Shown piece by piece: positions 24,368-32,316 of a stretch of 64,000 bases of DNA. The position numbers were made by a program, and so were the translations under genes. The notes under the pieces were generated by a model. The model saw only the letters and a list, made by a program, of their open reading frames with translations, was not told where the DNA came from and ran no database searches. Origin of the DNA: Actinoplanes philippinensis. GTDB lineage: Bacteria > Actinomycetota > Actinomycetes > Mycobacteriales > Micromonosporaceae. The DNA is taken from NCBI RefSeq assembly GCF_900113015.1, contig NZ_FONV01000013.1, forward strand, positions 62,001 through 126,000. The letters run 5' to 3'. Numbering within the stretch: the stretch's first letter is position 1; every line of letters starts with the position of its first letter.

Positions 24368-24373
24368 TAGGGT
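24368..24373 (+). promoter_or_regulatory. Candidate leaderless -10 of the lipoprotein hydrolase gene
   Basis: TAGGGT, 7 nt before GTG 24381, with no SD. Confidence 0.5.
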
Positions 24374-24380
24374 TTGTCGC

Positions 24381-25949
24381 GTGGATCGTCGCTCACGCCT
24401 GGCCGTCGCCGTCCTGTCCGTGCTGGTCCTGACGGCGGGGTGCACCCTGCCGTCGTTCGCCCCGGAGGGCTCGGACGAGCCGGCGCGCCGTGGCACCGAG
24501 AGCGCCGCCGCGCCGTCCGCCTCCAGTGCGGCGACCCGATGGCGGCCGTGCCCCGAGGTGCCCCGCAAGCTGGTCAACCGGACCGCGACGGGGATGACCT
24601 ACGAGTGCGCCACGGTGCCGGTGCCGAAGGACTGGGCGGCCCCGGTGGCCGGCGAGACCTACGGCATCGACATGATCCGCATCCGGTCGGAGCGGCAGCG
24701 CGACCGGATCGGCTCGCTGCTGCTCAACCCGGGCGGCCCCGGCGGCTCCGGCATCGACGTGGCGGTCTACCTGTCGTTCGGCCAGGCGCTGGGCGGTCTG
24801 CCCACCGAGGTCACCGACCGGTTCGACATCATCGGCTTCGACCCGCGCGGGGTCGGCGAGTCCGACCCGGTGAAGTGCATCTCCGCGACCGATCAGGACG
24901 CCAGCTTCGCCGCCGAGCCGGACCCGGTCGACCAGGCCGCGTTCGACCAGATCGCGGCGCTGAACAAGAAGATCGCCGACGGCTGCGCCAAGGAGTACGG
25001 CCCGAGCCTGCGCACCTACTCCACCGAGCAGGCGGCGCGTGACCTGGACGCGCTGCGGGCCGCGGTCGGCGACGAGAAACTGACGTACCTCGGCTTCTCC
25101 TACGGGACGCTGCTCGGGGCGACGTATGCGCAGCTGTTCCCGAAGAACGTGCGGGCGCTGGTGCTGGACGGCGCGGTCGACCCGACGGAGAGCTACGTGT
25201 CCGGCTCGGAGCAGCAGGCGAAGGGCTTCGAGCGGGCGTTCACCAACTTCACCAACTGGTGCACGCAGAACGCGACGAAGTGCCCGATCGCGCCGGACGC
25301 CCGGGGCGCGGTGACCGACGCGATGGCGAAGGCGGAGAACTCACCGGTCCGCGGCTCGGACGGGCGGGAGGCGACACCCGGCTGGATCTTCCTGAGCGTG
25401 ATCTCGTCGCTCTACACCGAGACCGGCTGGACCAGCCTGGCCGACGCGATCGACAGTCTCGCGGCCGGCGACGCCGAGGGCGTCTTCGAACTGGCCGATC
25501 AGTATGCCGAACGCGATCCGAACGGGCGGTACTCCAACCTGTTCGACGCCAACCTGGCGGTGAACTGCGCGGACACCGACAAGGCACCGACCGAGGCGGA
25601 GGTCCGCAAGCTGCAGGGCGAGTGGCGGACGAAGTACCCGCTGTTCGGCGCGCCGCTGGCGATCGGGATGCTGCCGTGCACGTACTGGGGCGGGCAGCGC
25701 GACCCGTACCCGGTGGGCAAGGCCGAGGGCGCCCCGCCGATCGTGGTGGTGGGCACCACCGGTGACCCGGCCACGCCGTACGAGAACACCGCCGACCTGG
25801 CGAACATGCTGGGCGTCGGGCACGTGCTGACGTGGGAGGGCGAGGGCCACACCGCCTACCCGTCGACCGCCTGCATCCGGGCCGCCGTCGACGCGTACCT
25901 CATCGATCTGAAAGTCCCGCAGGAGGGTCTGCGCTGCCCTCCGAAGTGA
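24381..25949 (+). CDS. Secreted lipoprotein alpha/beta hydrolase (TAP/SlpD-type peptidase)
   Basis: This is a 522-residue exported enzyme. The N-terminal signal RRSRLAVAVLSVLVLTAGC ends in a lipobox (LTAGC), so it should be lipid-anchored outside the membrane. The catalytic fold shows the oxyanion block LLLNPGGPGGSG, the nucleophile elbow YLGFSYGTLLGATYAQLFP, and a C-terminal TAP-like part with VVVGTTGDPATPYENT and WEGEGHTAYP, which supply the Asp and His. The family includes the tripeptidyl aminopeptidases of Streptomyces. Its last 50 bp overlap the convergent K+ channel gene. The next minus-strand start is far, so it is monocistronic. Confidence 0.9.
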   Translation: MDRRSRLAVAVLSVLVLTAGCTLPSFAPEGSDEPARRGTESAAAPSASSAATRWRPCPEVPRKLVNRTATGMTYECATVPVPKDWAAPVAGETYGIDMIRIRSERQRDRIGSLLLNPGGPGGSGIDVAVYLSFGQALGGLPTEVTDRFDIIGFDPRGVGESDPVKCISATDQDASFAAEPDPVDQAAFDQIAALNKKIADGCAKEYGPSLRTYSTEQAARDLDALRAAVGDEKLTYLGFSYGTLLGATYAQLFPKNVRALVLDGAVDPTESYVSGSEQQAKGFERAFTNFTNWCTQNATKCPIAPDARGAVTDAMAKAENSPVRGSDGREATPGWIFLSVISSLYTETGWTSLADAIDSLAAGDAEGVFELADQYAERDPNGRYSNLFDANLAVNCADTDKAPTEAEVRKLQGEWRTKYPLFGAPLAIGMLPCTYWGGQRDPYPVGKAEGAPPIVVVGTTGDPATPYENTADLANMLGVGHVLTWEGEGHTAYPSTACIRAAVDAYLIDLKVPQEGLRCPPK

Positions 25950-26358
25950 TGCCCTGACGGGCCGCCATCTGCTCCAGCAGCGCCCGGGCGACCCGCAGGT
26001 TCTCCTTGAGCTCCTCCTGCTCCTCGTGGCGGAAGGCGTCGTTGTTCACGATGAGCTTGCTGGAGAAGTGCGCGGTGATCAGCGGGATCACCAGCAGCAC
26101 CATGACCGAGATGAGGATCCCGGCCAGCACCCGGGCCTGCCACGACTGGGGCGAGATGTCGCCGTAGCCCACGGTGGACGCGGTGACCACGGCCCACCAG
26201 ATCGAGTCACCGAAGGACGTGCCGTCCTCGAACCGGTTGTAGAGGGTGCCGCAGACGACGATCAGAATCGAGTACGCGATCAGCAGCGTGCGCGGCGAGT
26301 TGGCCAGCCAGACGACGGCGCGGTACAGCATGCGGGGCACCCGGAGCAGCGCGTCCAT
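25900..26358 (-). CDS. Two-TM potassium channel protein
   Basis: This 152-residue protein has one hydrophobic helix (LLIAYSILIVVCGTLY), a pore helix and the selectivity filter TASTVGYGD (T62-D67), then a second helix VLAGILISVMVLLVIPLITAHF. The cytosolic tail is a short charged coiled coil with no RCK domain. It should tetramerise into a simple K+ channel. The ATG at 26358 has CACGAT 6 nt upstream, a weak leaderless -10. The 3' end overlaps the convergent hydrolase gene by 50 bp, so both tails share coding DNA. Confidence 0.88.
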   Translation of the reverse strand: MDALLRVPRMLYRAVVWLANSPRTLLIAYSILIVVCGTLYNRFEDGTSFGDSIWWAVVTASTVGYGDISPQSWQARVLAGILISVMVLLVIPLITAHFSSKLIVNNDAFRHEEQEELKENLRVARALLEQMAARQGITSEGSADPPAGLSDR

Positions 26359-26414
26359 CACGTCATCGTGCCCGACGTGAAGGCGTCATGACAGCCCGTG
26401 ACAAGCTTTCGATC

Positions 26415-26870
26415 ATGCAGATCCGGATCGCCACCCGTGCCGACGTCCCCGCCGTCCTCCACCTCCTCGCCGATGACGACATCAGCCGCACCCGTGGTTT
26501 CGGGATCGTCGCCGAGGAGGTGGACGCAGCCGTGTGGGCGGCCTTCGAGGCGATCGACGCCGACGACCGCAACGAGCTGATCGTGGCCCTCGACGGCGAC
26601 GAGGTGATCGGCACCTGCCAGCTCACCTTCATCCCGGGCCTGAGCCGCGGCGGCGCCGAGCGGATGCTGATCGAGGCCGTCCGCATCCACACGGCCCGGC
26701 GCGGCCAGGGCCTCGGCGGCGACCTGATCCGCTGGACCCTCGACCGGGCCCGCGAGCGCGGCTGCGCCATCGCCCAGCTCACCACCGACAAGCGGCGCAC
26801 CGACGCGCACCGCTTCTACGCCGCGCTCGGCTTCGAGGCCTCCCACGAGGGCATGAAGATCCTGCTGTGA
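26415..26870 (+). CDS. GNAT-family N-acetyltransferase
   Basis: This is a 151-residue single-domain acetyltransferase. The fold starts at IRIATRADVPAVLHLLADD. Motif A RIHTARRGQGLGGDLIRWTLDRA carries the RGQGLG acetyl-CoA loop. The C-terminal KRRTDAHRFYAALGFEASHEGMKI is the typical motif-B ending. The substrate is unknown. ATG 26415 fits the family N-terminus; an in-frame ATG at 26388 has AAGG upstream and would add nine residues. The gene is divergent from the K+ channel gene. Confidence 0.85.
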   Translation: MQIRIATRADVPAVLHLLADDDISRTRGFGIVAEEVDAAVWAAFEAIDADDRNELIVALDGDEVIGTCQLTFIPGLSRGGAERMLIEAVRIHTARRGQGLGGDLIRWTLDRARERGCAIAQLTTDKRRTDAHRFYAALGFEASHEGMKILL

Positions 26871-26917
26871 GCCGGGCGTCCCGGTCGTTCGCCACGGGCT
26901 CCGGCCGCCGGGGGCGG

Positions 26918-27949
26918 CTACTCGGGGGTCGCCCAGTTGGCTCGGTTGATCTTGCTCGGCTGGACCCTCGGCGGCTCGCCCGGCATCTTCGGGTGGTCCG
27001 GCGGGTAGGGCAGGTCGCCCAGGCCGGCGTGTTCGTCCCGCTCGACCCACTCCAGCAGGGGGGTGAGGTCGTGGGCGACCTCGTCGATGGCGGCGTGCGG
27101 ATCGCCCACCTCGGCGAAGCGGGGCGGCATGGTGCGCAGGTCGAAGTCGTCGGGCTCGGCGGACGCCAGCTCCGCCCAGGTGACCGGGGCGGAGACGGTG
27201 GCCCGGGCGTTGGCCCGGAGGGAGTAGGCGCAGGCGATGGTCCGGTCGCGGGCCATCTGGTTGTAGTCGAGGAAGACCCGTTCGCCGCGCTCCTCCTTCC
27301 ACCACGCGGTGGTGATGCCGGCCGGGTTGCGGCGCTCCACCTCGCGGGCCAGGGCGATCGCGGCGCGCCGCACGTCCACGAACGACCAGCGCGGGGCGAT
27401 CCGCACGTAGATGTGCACGCCGCGGCCGCCGGAGGTCTTCGGATAGCCGGTCCAGCCGAGGTCGGCCAGGACCTCACGGACCACGCCGGCCGTGGCGATC
27501 ACGTCGGCGAAACCGGTGCCGGGCTGCGGGTCGAGGTCGATGCGCAGCTCGTCGGGCTCGTCGGGGGCGTCGGCACGCACCGGCCAGGGGTGGAAGACCA
27601 CGGTGCCCATCTGGGCGGCCCAGGCGACGTGGGCCAGGTCGGCCGGGCTGAGCTCGTCGGCCGTACGCATGCTGGGGAACTTGATCTTCGCGGTTCTGAT
27701 CCAGTCGGGGACGCCGCGGGCCGGGATGCGTTTCTGGTAGAACGCCTCGCCCTCGATGCCGTCGGGGAAGCGCTGCAGGGTGGTGGGACGGTCGCGCAGC
27801 GCCCGCAGGATGCCGTCGCCGACCGCCAGGTAATACTCGAAGACGTCGCGCTTGGTGAATCCCCGGCCCGGGAAGACGATCTTGTCCGGGCTGCTCAGGC
27901 GCACGGTGTGCCCGGCGATCTGATGCTCTTCAGCGGCGGCTTTCGGCAT
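26918..27949 (-). CDS. LigD-type primase-polymerase domain protein
   Basis: This 343-residue stand-alone archaeo-eukaryotic primase-superfamily polymerase resembles mycobacterial Prim-PolC/PolD1. Visible blocks are LSSPDKIVFPGRGFTKRDV, the catalytic ELRIDLDPQPG (metal-binding D-x-D) and TSGGRGVHIYVRI (conserved His). VFLDYNQMARDRTIACAYSLR supplies the third acidic residue. Such enzymes fill gaps with ribonucleotides during end joining or excision repair with LigC. TAGGCT lies 6 nt before the ATG, and there is no SD. No ku gene adjoins. Confidence 0.9.
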   Translation of the reverse strand: MPKAAAEEHQIAGHTVRLSSPDKIVFPGRGFTKRDVFEYYLAVGDGILRALRDRPTTLQRFPDGIEGEAFYQKRIPARGVPDWIRTAKIKFPSMRTADELSPADLAHVAWAAQMGTVVFHPWPVRADAPDEPDELRIDLDPQPGTGFADVIATAGVVREVLADLGWTGYPKTSGGRGVHIYVRIAPRWSFVDVRRAAIALAREVERRNPAGITTAWWKEERGERVFLDYNQMARDRTIACAYSLRANARATVSAPVTWAELASAEPDDFDLRTMPPRFAEVGDPHAAIDEVAHDLTPLLEWVERDEHAGLGDLPYPPDHPKMPGEPPRVQPSKINRANWATPE

Positions 27950-27955
27950 GCCCCG

Positions 27956-27961
27956 AGCCTA
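27956..27961 (-). promoter_or_regulatory. Candidate leaderless -10 of the polymerase-domain gene
   Basis: TAGGCT on the minus strand, 6 nt before the ATG at 27949. Confidence 0.45.
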
Positions 27962-28014
27962 CGGCCAAGAGGCGGTGCGGGCCGCCCGGCGAACCGGACG
28001 GCCGCGCACGATCG

Positions 28015-28608
28015 TCAGGCGCTGCGGCGGCGACGGGTGTACCAGAGCGCGGTGGCGCCGCCGGCCACCAGCATGCCGCCGACGGTCAGGGTGCCGGTGA
28101 GGGGGGCGCCGGTGACCGGGAGGTTCCGGCCCACGCTGACGCCCTGGTTGGCGGCGCTGGCGGAGGGCCGCGGCTGGGCGTTCGCCGACTGCAGGCCGGT
28201 GCCCGGGCTGCTCTTGACGGTGCCGGTCGGCAGGCTCTCCGACACGGACGGGGACGGCGACATGGCCGGCGGTGTGGTCGGCGGCGTGGACGCGTAGCCG
28301 CTGTGGCCGCGGGCCGGGGTGGTCGGCGCGGTGGTGATCGTCCGGACGGTCCCGGCGGGGGCCGGCGTGGTCGAGGCGACCGCCGGCGCGGTGGTGACCC
28401 CGGGCGTGCCGGGCACCTGCTGGACGGTGCCGCCGTAGCCCGGGTTGCCCCGCTGGTCGGCGGGATCGGGGCTCGGTGTCAGGATCGCGTGGCCGGCCTT
28501 CTGCACGACGTCGGTCGCCATGGCCGGGGCCCCACCGAGAGCCAGAGCAGCAAGAACAGTGGCGCCGACCGTGGCTAGTCCAGCGGCCGGACGGCTCGAG
28601 AAGCTCAT
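28015..28608 (-). CDS. Secreted Pro/Thr/Ser-rich protein with LPXTG sorting signal
   Basis: This 197-residue surface-protein precursor has a Sec signal peptide cleaved after APAMA (about residue 31). A disordered Pro/Thr/Ser-rich stalk follows, then LPVTG (163-167), a hydrophobic segment GTLTVGGMLVAGGATALWY and a basic tail RRRR. This is a canonical sortase-A/E-type cell-wall anchoring signal. The exposed part contains no domain, so it is likely a spacer or adhesive coat protein. No sortase gene is in the window. ATG 28608 fits the signal peptide. An in-frame GTG at 28653 would add 15 residues. Confidence 0.85.
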   Translation of the reverse strand: MSFSSRPAAGLATVGATVLAALALGGAPAMATDVVQKAGHAILTPSPDPADQRGNPGYGGTVQQVPGTPGVTTAPAVASTTPAPAGTVRTITTAPTTPARGHSGYASTPPTTPPAMSPSPSVSESLPTGTVKSSPGTGLQSANAQPRPSASAANQGVSVGRNLPVTGAPLTGTLTVGGMLVAGGATALWYTRRRRSA

Positions 28609-28706
28609 GAGGAGTATCCGTTCTGTTGCGGAAGGTACGATCCATGGTCGCACGGGAGCTTAACGGTAATTGCCCGTTTTACCCGGAAACACCCCCCGGC
28701 GGGTCT

Positions 28707-29186
28707 TCAGCCCGGAAGACCACCGAAACGGTGACTACGCCATAAATGGGACAGAGCGCACACCTTGAGCTCGAACTGGGGGTCCGCAGCGAAGAGTCCC
28801 CCGCTGTACGGGGCGTGCAGCTGCACGCTGGCGCCCGAGTCGAGATAGACGGAGACCACCGTGCGACGCCCGCGACGTTCGGCCCGCAGGTCCACGACGC
28901 GGCTCCAGGGGGCGAGCCCTTCCTCGAAGACCGAGGAGGTACGGATCCCGCGGTCACCCACCTCGACCCCGGTACGGCGCCCGGCCAGCAGACCGGCGAC
29001 CGCCCCCACCAGCAGGGGCGCCACGATCAGCGCCGCCCACGTCCAGCCCGGCGGGCCGGACCACAGGAGGGCCGTCATCACCCCCGTCGTGACACTCGCC
29101 ACGGCGCCGAGGACACCGAGGTAGAGACCGTGGCCGAGGCCCTGCTGCCAGGTCGGCCGGAACGTCGCGGGGGAGGCACCTTCCAT
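28707..29186 (-). CDS. PH-domain-like membrane protein
   Basis: This 159-residue protein has two adjacent hydrophobic helices (GHGLYLGVLGAVASVTTGVM and TWAALIVAPLLVGAVAGLLA). A bacterial-PH-like beta-sandwich follows: GVEVGDRGIRTSSVFEEGLAPWSRVVDL, then TVVSVYLDSGASVQLHAPYSGG. No catalytic residues are visible. This topology is common in small actinobacterial membrane proteins of unknown role. It is divergent from msrB with 64 bp between. Confidence 0.7.
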   Translation of the reverse strand: MEGASPATFRPTWQQGLGHGLYLGVLGAVASVTTGVMTALLWSGPPGWTWAALIVAPLLVGAVAGLLAGRRTGVEVGDRGIRTSSVFEEGLAPWSRVVDLRAERRGRRTVVSVYLDSGASVQLHAPYSGGLFAADPQFELKVCALSHLWRSHRFGGLPG

Positions 29187-29237
29187 GACCGGTCAACTCC
29201 GGGTGAACATCACTCCTGGCGGACCGGGGGTGCGACG

Positions 29238-29243
29238 TACGGT
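29238..29243 (+). promoter_or_regulatory. Candidate leaderless -10 of msrB
   Basis: TACGGT, 7 nt before the ATG at 29251; no SD sequence. Confidence 0.45.
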
Positions 29244-29250
29244 TGACGGC

Positions 29251-29649
29251 ATGACGACCGATCTGCCTACCACTCAGGACGAGTGGCGCATCCGCCTGTC
29301 CCCGGAGGAGTTCTACGTGCTCCGCGAGGCCGGCACGGAGCCGCCCTGGAGTGGTGAGTACGTGGAGACAAAGACCGAGGGCGTCTACAACTGCCGGGCC
29401 TGTGGCGCGGCGCTGTATGAGAGCGGCAGCAAGTTCGACAGCCACTGCGGCTGGCCGTCCTACGACGACGCCATCCCCGGCGCGGTCCGGGAGATCGAGG
29501 ACCGCAGCCTCGGGATGGTCCGCACCGAGATCCGGTGCGCCAACTGCGACTCACACCTGGGCCATGTGTTCCGGGGCGAGGGCTTCACCCCGAAGAACAC
29601 CCGGCACTGTGTGAACAGCCTGTCGATCAGGCTGGATCCCGCCGCCTGA
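29251..29649 (+). CDS. msrB: Peptide-methionine (R)-S-oxide reductase
   Basis: This 132-residue enzyme repairs Met-R-sulfoxide. It shows the zinc ligands C48-x2-C51 (YNCRACG) and C96-x2-C99 (RCANCD). FDSHCGWPSYDDAI is the substrate pocket, and the catalytic Cys is C120 in RHCVNSLSI. The length is standard and the domain is not fused to MsrA. Its last 23 bp overlap the 3' end of the convergent dfrA gene. Confidence 0.96.
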   Translation: MTTDLPTTQDEWRIRLSPEEFYVLREAGTEPPWSGEYVETKTEGVYNCRACGAALYESGSKFDSHCGWPSYDDAIPGAVREIEDRSLGMVRTEIRCANCDSHLGHVFRGEGFTPKNTRHCVNSLSIRLDPAA

Positions 29650-30103
29650 GATCCTCGATCACGTAGGAGACACCGTTCTCCGCGGTGATCGTCCCGCTGG
29701 ACCCGGTGACGACCCAGTCGTCGCCGAGGTCCGGGGCATGGACGTCGCCGGCCACGTCGAGTTCGATCCTGGTCCGCACGATGTGGCCGGCCCGCGGCAG
29801 GAAGGCGGCGTAGACGTCGCCGCCGCCCATCACCCAGAAGTCGTCGAGCGTCACGTCGTCGAGGGAGTGCGCGACGGACGCGCCGGGCGCCGCCCAGCCC
29901 ACCGACCGGGTGAGGACGATGTTCTCCCTGCCGGGCAGCGGCCGCCGGGGCAGCGACTCCCAGGTGGCGCGGCCCATCACGACCGCGGCGCCCATCGTCC
30001 GCTCCTTGAAGGTCCGCTGCTCCCCCGGGACGTGCCAGGGGATCGTGTTGCCGGCGCCGATGACCCGATGACGGGCCTCGGCCCAGATCATGTGGATCGT
30101 CAT
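29627..30103 (-). CDS. dfrA: Dihydrofolate reductase
   Basis: This 158-residue enzyme reduces dihydrofolate to tetrahydrofolate with NADPH. The N-terminus reads MTIHMIWAEARHRVIGAGNTIPWHVPGEQRTF (substrate loop with WHVPGE), followed by VVMGRATWESLP, ENIVLTRS and VMGGGDVYAAFLP (NADPH site). The ATG overlaps the thyA stop (ATGA), so thymidylate synthase and the enzyme that regenerates its folate cofactor are coupled. Its 3' end overlaps msrB by 23 bp. Confidence 0.95.
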   Translation of the reverse strand: MTIHMIWAEARHRVIGAGNTIPWHVPGEQRTFKERTMGAAVVMGRATWESLPRRPLPGRENIVLTRSVGWAAPGASVAHSLDDVTLDDFWVMGGGDVYAAFLPRAGHIVRTRIELDVAGDVHAPDLGDDWVVTGSSGTITAENGVSYVIEDLRRRDPA

Positions 30104-30897
30104 ACCGCGACGGGCGCCTTGATCAGCGGGTGGTGCTGATAGCCGACCACGGTGAAATCCTCGTACTCGTGCTCGAAGAGGCTCTCCCGCGGCTTGATCT
30201 CGAGCGTGGGGAACGGGTAGGGCTCGCGGGTGAGCTGCTCCCGCACCTGCTCCAGGTGGTTGGTGTAGAGGTGCACGTCACCACCGACCCAGATGAAGTC
30301 ACCCGGCTCAAGGCCGACGTGGGCGGCGATCATCTGGGTCAGCAGGGCGTAACTGGCGATGTTGAACGGCACGCCCAGGAAGAGGTCGGCGCTGCGCTGG
30401 TAGAGCTGGCAGGACAGCTTGCCGTCGGCCACGTAGAACTGGAACAGCGCGTGACACGGGGCCAGCGCCATGTCCGGGATGTCGGAGACGTTCCAGGCGG
30501 ACACGATCATGCGCCGCGAGTCGGGGTTCGTCCGGATGGTGTCGACCACCTCGGCGAGCTGATCCACCTCCCCGCGCGAGGTCGGCCAGGACCGCCACTG
30601 CTTGCCGTAGACCGGGCCCAGCGAACCGTCGGGAGCGGCCCACTCGTCCCAGATGGTCACGCCCTGCTCGCGCAGCCACCGCACGTTGGTGTCGCCGCGC
30701 AGGAACCACAGCAGCTCCACGGCGAGCGACTTGAAGTGCACCCGCTTCGTCGTGACCAGCGGGAACCCCTGGGACAGGTCGTAGCGGAGACGCTCACCGA
30801 AGAGGCTGAGCGTCCCCGTACCGGTGCGGTCGCTCTTGGGAGTGCCCGACTCCAGGACGCGTCGCAGGAGAGCTTCGTATTGGGTGTCGACAGCCAT
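30100..30897 (-). CDS. thyA: Thymidylate synthase
   Basis: This 265-residue ThyA makes dTMP from dUMP using methylene-THF. Visible features are YEALLRRVLESG, DRTGTGTLSLFGERLRYDL, ELLWFLRGDTNVRWLREQG and LGPVYGKQWR. The catalytic Cys lies in LAPCHALFQFYV, and QRSADLFLGVPFNIASYALL is the dUMP site. ATG 30897 fits the family; the open frame continues upstream into wrbA DNA. TAGTTT lies 7 nt upstream, a possible leaderless -10. dfrA follows with a four-base overlap. Confidence 0.97.
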   Translation of the reverse strand: MAVDTQYEALLRRVLESGTPKSDRTGTGTLSLFGERLRYDLSQGFPLVTTKRVHFKSLAVELLWFLRGDTNVRWLREQGVTIWDEWAAPDGSLGPVYGKQWRSWPTSRGEVDQLAEVVDTIRTNPDSRRMIVSAWNVSDIPDMALAPCHALFQFYVADGKLSCQLYQRSADLFLGVPFNIASYALLTQMIAAHVGLEPGDFIWVGGDVHLYTNHLEQVREQLTREPYPFPTLEIKPRESLFEHEYEDFTVVGYQHHPLIKAPVAV

Positions 30898-30907
30898 GCC
30901 GGTAAAA

Positions 30908-31510
30908 CTAGCGGAGCTTGCCCCCGATGGTGACGATGCGCCGGGCGAGGTGATCCAGCGCGGCGAGCTGGGCGTCACCCAGCGGCGCGTCGTTGTTGCC
31001 CCCGGTGACGTGCGAGACGCCGTACGGGTTGCCGTCGGCGAACTTCAGCGGATCGGTGTATCCGGGGGCCACCACCACGCCGCCGAAGTGGTAGATGGTG
31101 TTGTAGAGCGCCAGCAGCGTCGACTCCTGACCGCCGTGCGCGGTCATCGAGGCGGTGAACCCGGCGTACGCCTTGTTCGCCAGCAGGCCCTGCGACCACT
31201 GCGGGCCGAGGGTGTCGATGAACTGCTTGAGCTGGCTGGTCACGTTGCCGTACCGGGTCGGCGACCCGAAGAGCACGGCATCGGCCCACACGACGTCGTC
31301 GGCGGTCGCCTTCGGTTCGTCCTTGGTCCGGTCGAAGTGCTGGCTCCACGCCTCGTTGGAGGCGATCGCCTCGGCCGGGGCGAGTTCGGTGACCTGGCGC
31401 AGCCGCACCTCGGCGCCGGCCTTCTCGGCCGACTCACTCAGCCGCTGGGCCATCGAGTGGATCGTGCCGGTCGACGAGTAATAGATGATCGCGAGTTTGA
31501 CGTCAGCCAT
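30908..31510 (-). CDS. wrbA: NAD(P)H:quinone oxidoreductase, WrbA flavodoxin family
   Basis: This 200-residue FMN-dependent quinone reductase has the FMN phosphate loop YYSSTGTIHSMAQRL, WADAVLFGSPTRYGNVTSQLKQFIDTL and KAYAGFTASMTAHGGQESTLLALY. The C-terminal VAPGYTDPLKFADGNPYGVSHV completes the WrbA signature. It protects against quinone redox cycling. It lies 10 bp upstream of thyA on the same strand, which has its own possible promoter. An imperfect GGGAG SD-like run is about 14 nt before the ATG. Confidence 0.93.
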   Translation of the reverse strand: MADVKLAIIYYSSTGTIHSMAQRLSESAEKAGAEVRLRQVTELAPAEAIASNEAWSQHFDRTKDEPKATADDVVWADAVLFGSPTRYGNVTSQLKQFIDTLGPQWSQGLLANKAYAGFTASMTAHGGQESTLLALYNTIYHFGGVVVAPGYTDPLKFADGNPYGVSHVTGGNNDAPLGDAQLAALDHLARRIVTIGGKLR

Positions 31511-31548
31511 GACTCTAGGAGATCTCCCGCGAGGCCCGGCCGAAACAC

Positions 31549-31803
31549 TTATAGATGAAGTTCGCTGCCATCCTCGTCGTCGAGCCAGACGCCGTCGGTG
31601 GCCAGGTAACGGAACTTGTAGTGGCCCGGCTCGAGCGGCACGCTCACCGTCCGGGTGCCGTTACGCCGCACCTGCAGCTCGTGCTTCCCCGGCTCCCAGC
31701 CGTTGAAGTCGCCGACCACGCTGACCGTCCCGGGCGGCTCCTCAGCCGGCAGGGAAAAGGTCACCCGCGTCTTGCTTCCGAACAACTTACTCGTCTTGAT
31801 CAT
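31549..31803 (-). CDS. Free-standing CBM48/glycogen-binding-like domain protein
   Basis: The 84 residues are a single early-set domain: TRVTFSLPAEEPPGTVSVVGDFNGWEPGKHEL, RRNGTRTVSVPLEPGHYKFRYLATDGVWLDDEDG. The FNGW and YKFRYLxDG motifs are those of the isoamylase N-terminal/AMPK-beta glycogen-binding (CBM48) fold. It has no enzyme module attached. It could target or regulate a glycogen enzyme encoded elsewhere. The SD GGGAGGA lies 7 nt before the ATG. Confidence 0.85.
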   Translation of the reverse strand: MIKTSKLFGSKTRVTFSLPAEEPPGTVSVVGDFNGWEPGKHELQVRRNGTRTVSVPLEPGHYKFRYLATDGVWLDDEDGSELHL

Positions 31804-31842
31804 GAAGTCCTCCCTTCACCGGTACAACGTCGCACTGCCGCG

Positions 31843-31848
31843 TATGTT
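31843..31848 (+). promoter_or_regulatory. Candidate leaderless -10 of the GNAT gene
   Basis: TATGTT, 6 nt before the ATG at 31855. Confidence 0.45.
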
Positions 31849-31854
31849 GTGCCG

Positions 31855-32316
31855 ATGCATCCCGAACCTCATGACGAGCTGCGTGTGGCGTCCTTCCGCG
31901 ACCTGGACACCACCACCCTCTACGAAATTCTCAAGCTTCGCAGCGAGGTCTTCGTGGTGGAGCAGGAATGTGCCTACCTGGATCCGGACGGACGGGACGC
32001 CGAGCCAGGAACCCGGCATCTCTGGTTCGCCCAGGGCAAGCGGGTGCGGGCCTACCTGCGGATCCTCAGCGACCACGGGGTGGAGCGGATCGGCCGGGTG
32101 GTGACCGCCCCGGAGGCCCGCGGAGCCGGTCTGGCCGGACGCCTCATGGAGCACGCCCTGTCGGTCATCGGCAACCGGCCGGCCGTGCTCGACGCCCAGG
32201 CGCACCTCGCCGGGTTCTACGCGAGGTACGGCTTCGAGACGACCGGCCCGGAGTACGTGGAGGACGGAATCCCCCACGTGCCGATGACTAGGGCAGGTTC
32301 GCAACCAGTTCGGTGA
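31855..32316 (+). CDS. ElaA-like GNAT acetyltransferase
   Basis: This is a 153-residue single-domain acetyltransferase. The N-terminal block LYEILKLRSEVFVVEQECAYLDPDGRD is characteristic of ElaA-type proteins. ARAYLRI-like strands and IGRVVTAPEARGAGLAGRLMEHAL (motif A, RGAGLAG) follow. The C-terminus has AHLAGFYARYGFETTGPEYVEDGIPHVPM. The substrate is unknown. The last 29 bp overlap the convergent hemQ gene. Confidence 0.87.
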   Translation: MHPEPHDELRVASFRDLDTTTLYEILKLRSEVFVVEQECAYLDPDGRDAEPGTRHLWFAQGKRVRAYLRILSDHGVERIGRVVTAPEARGAGLAGRLMEHALSVIGNRPAVLDAQAHLAGFYARYGFETTGPEYVEDGIPHVPMTRAGSQPVR

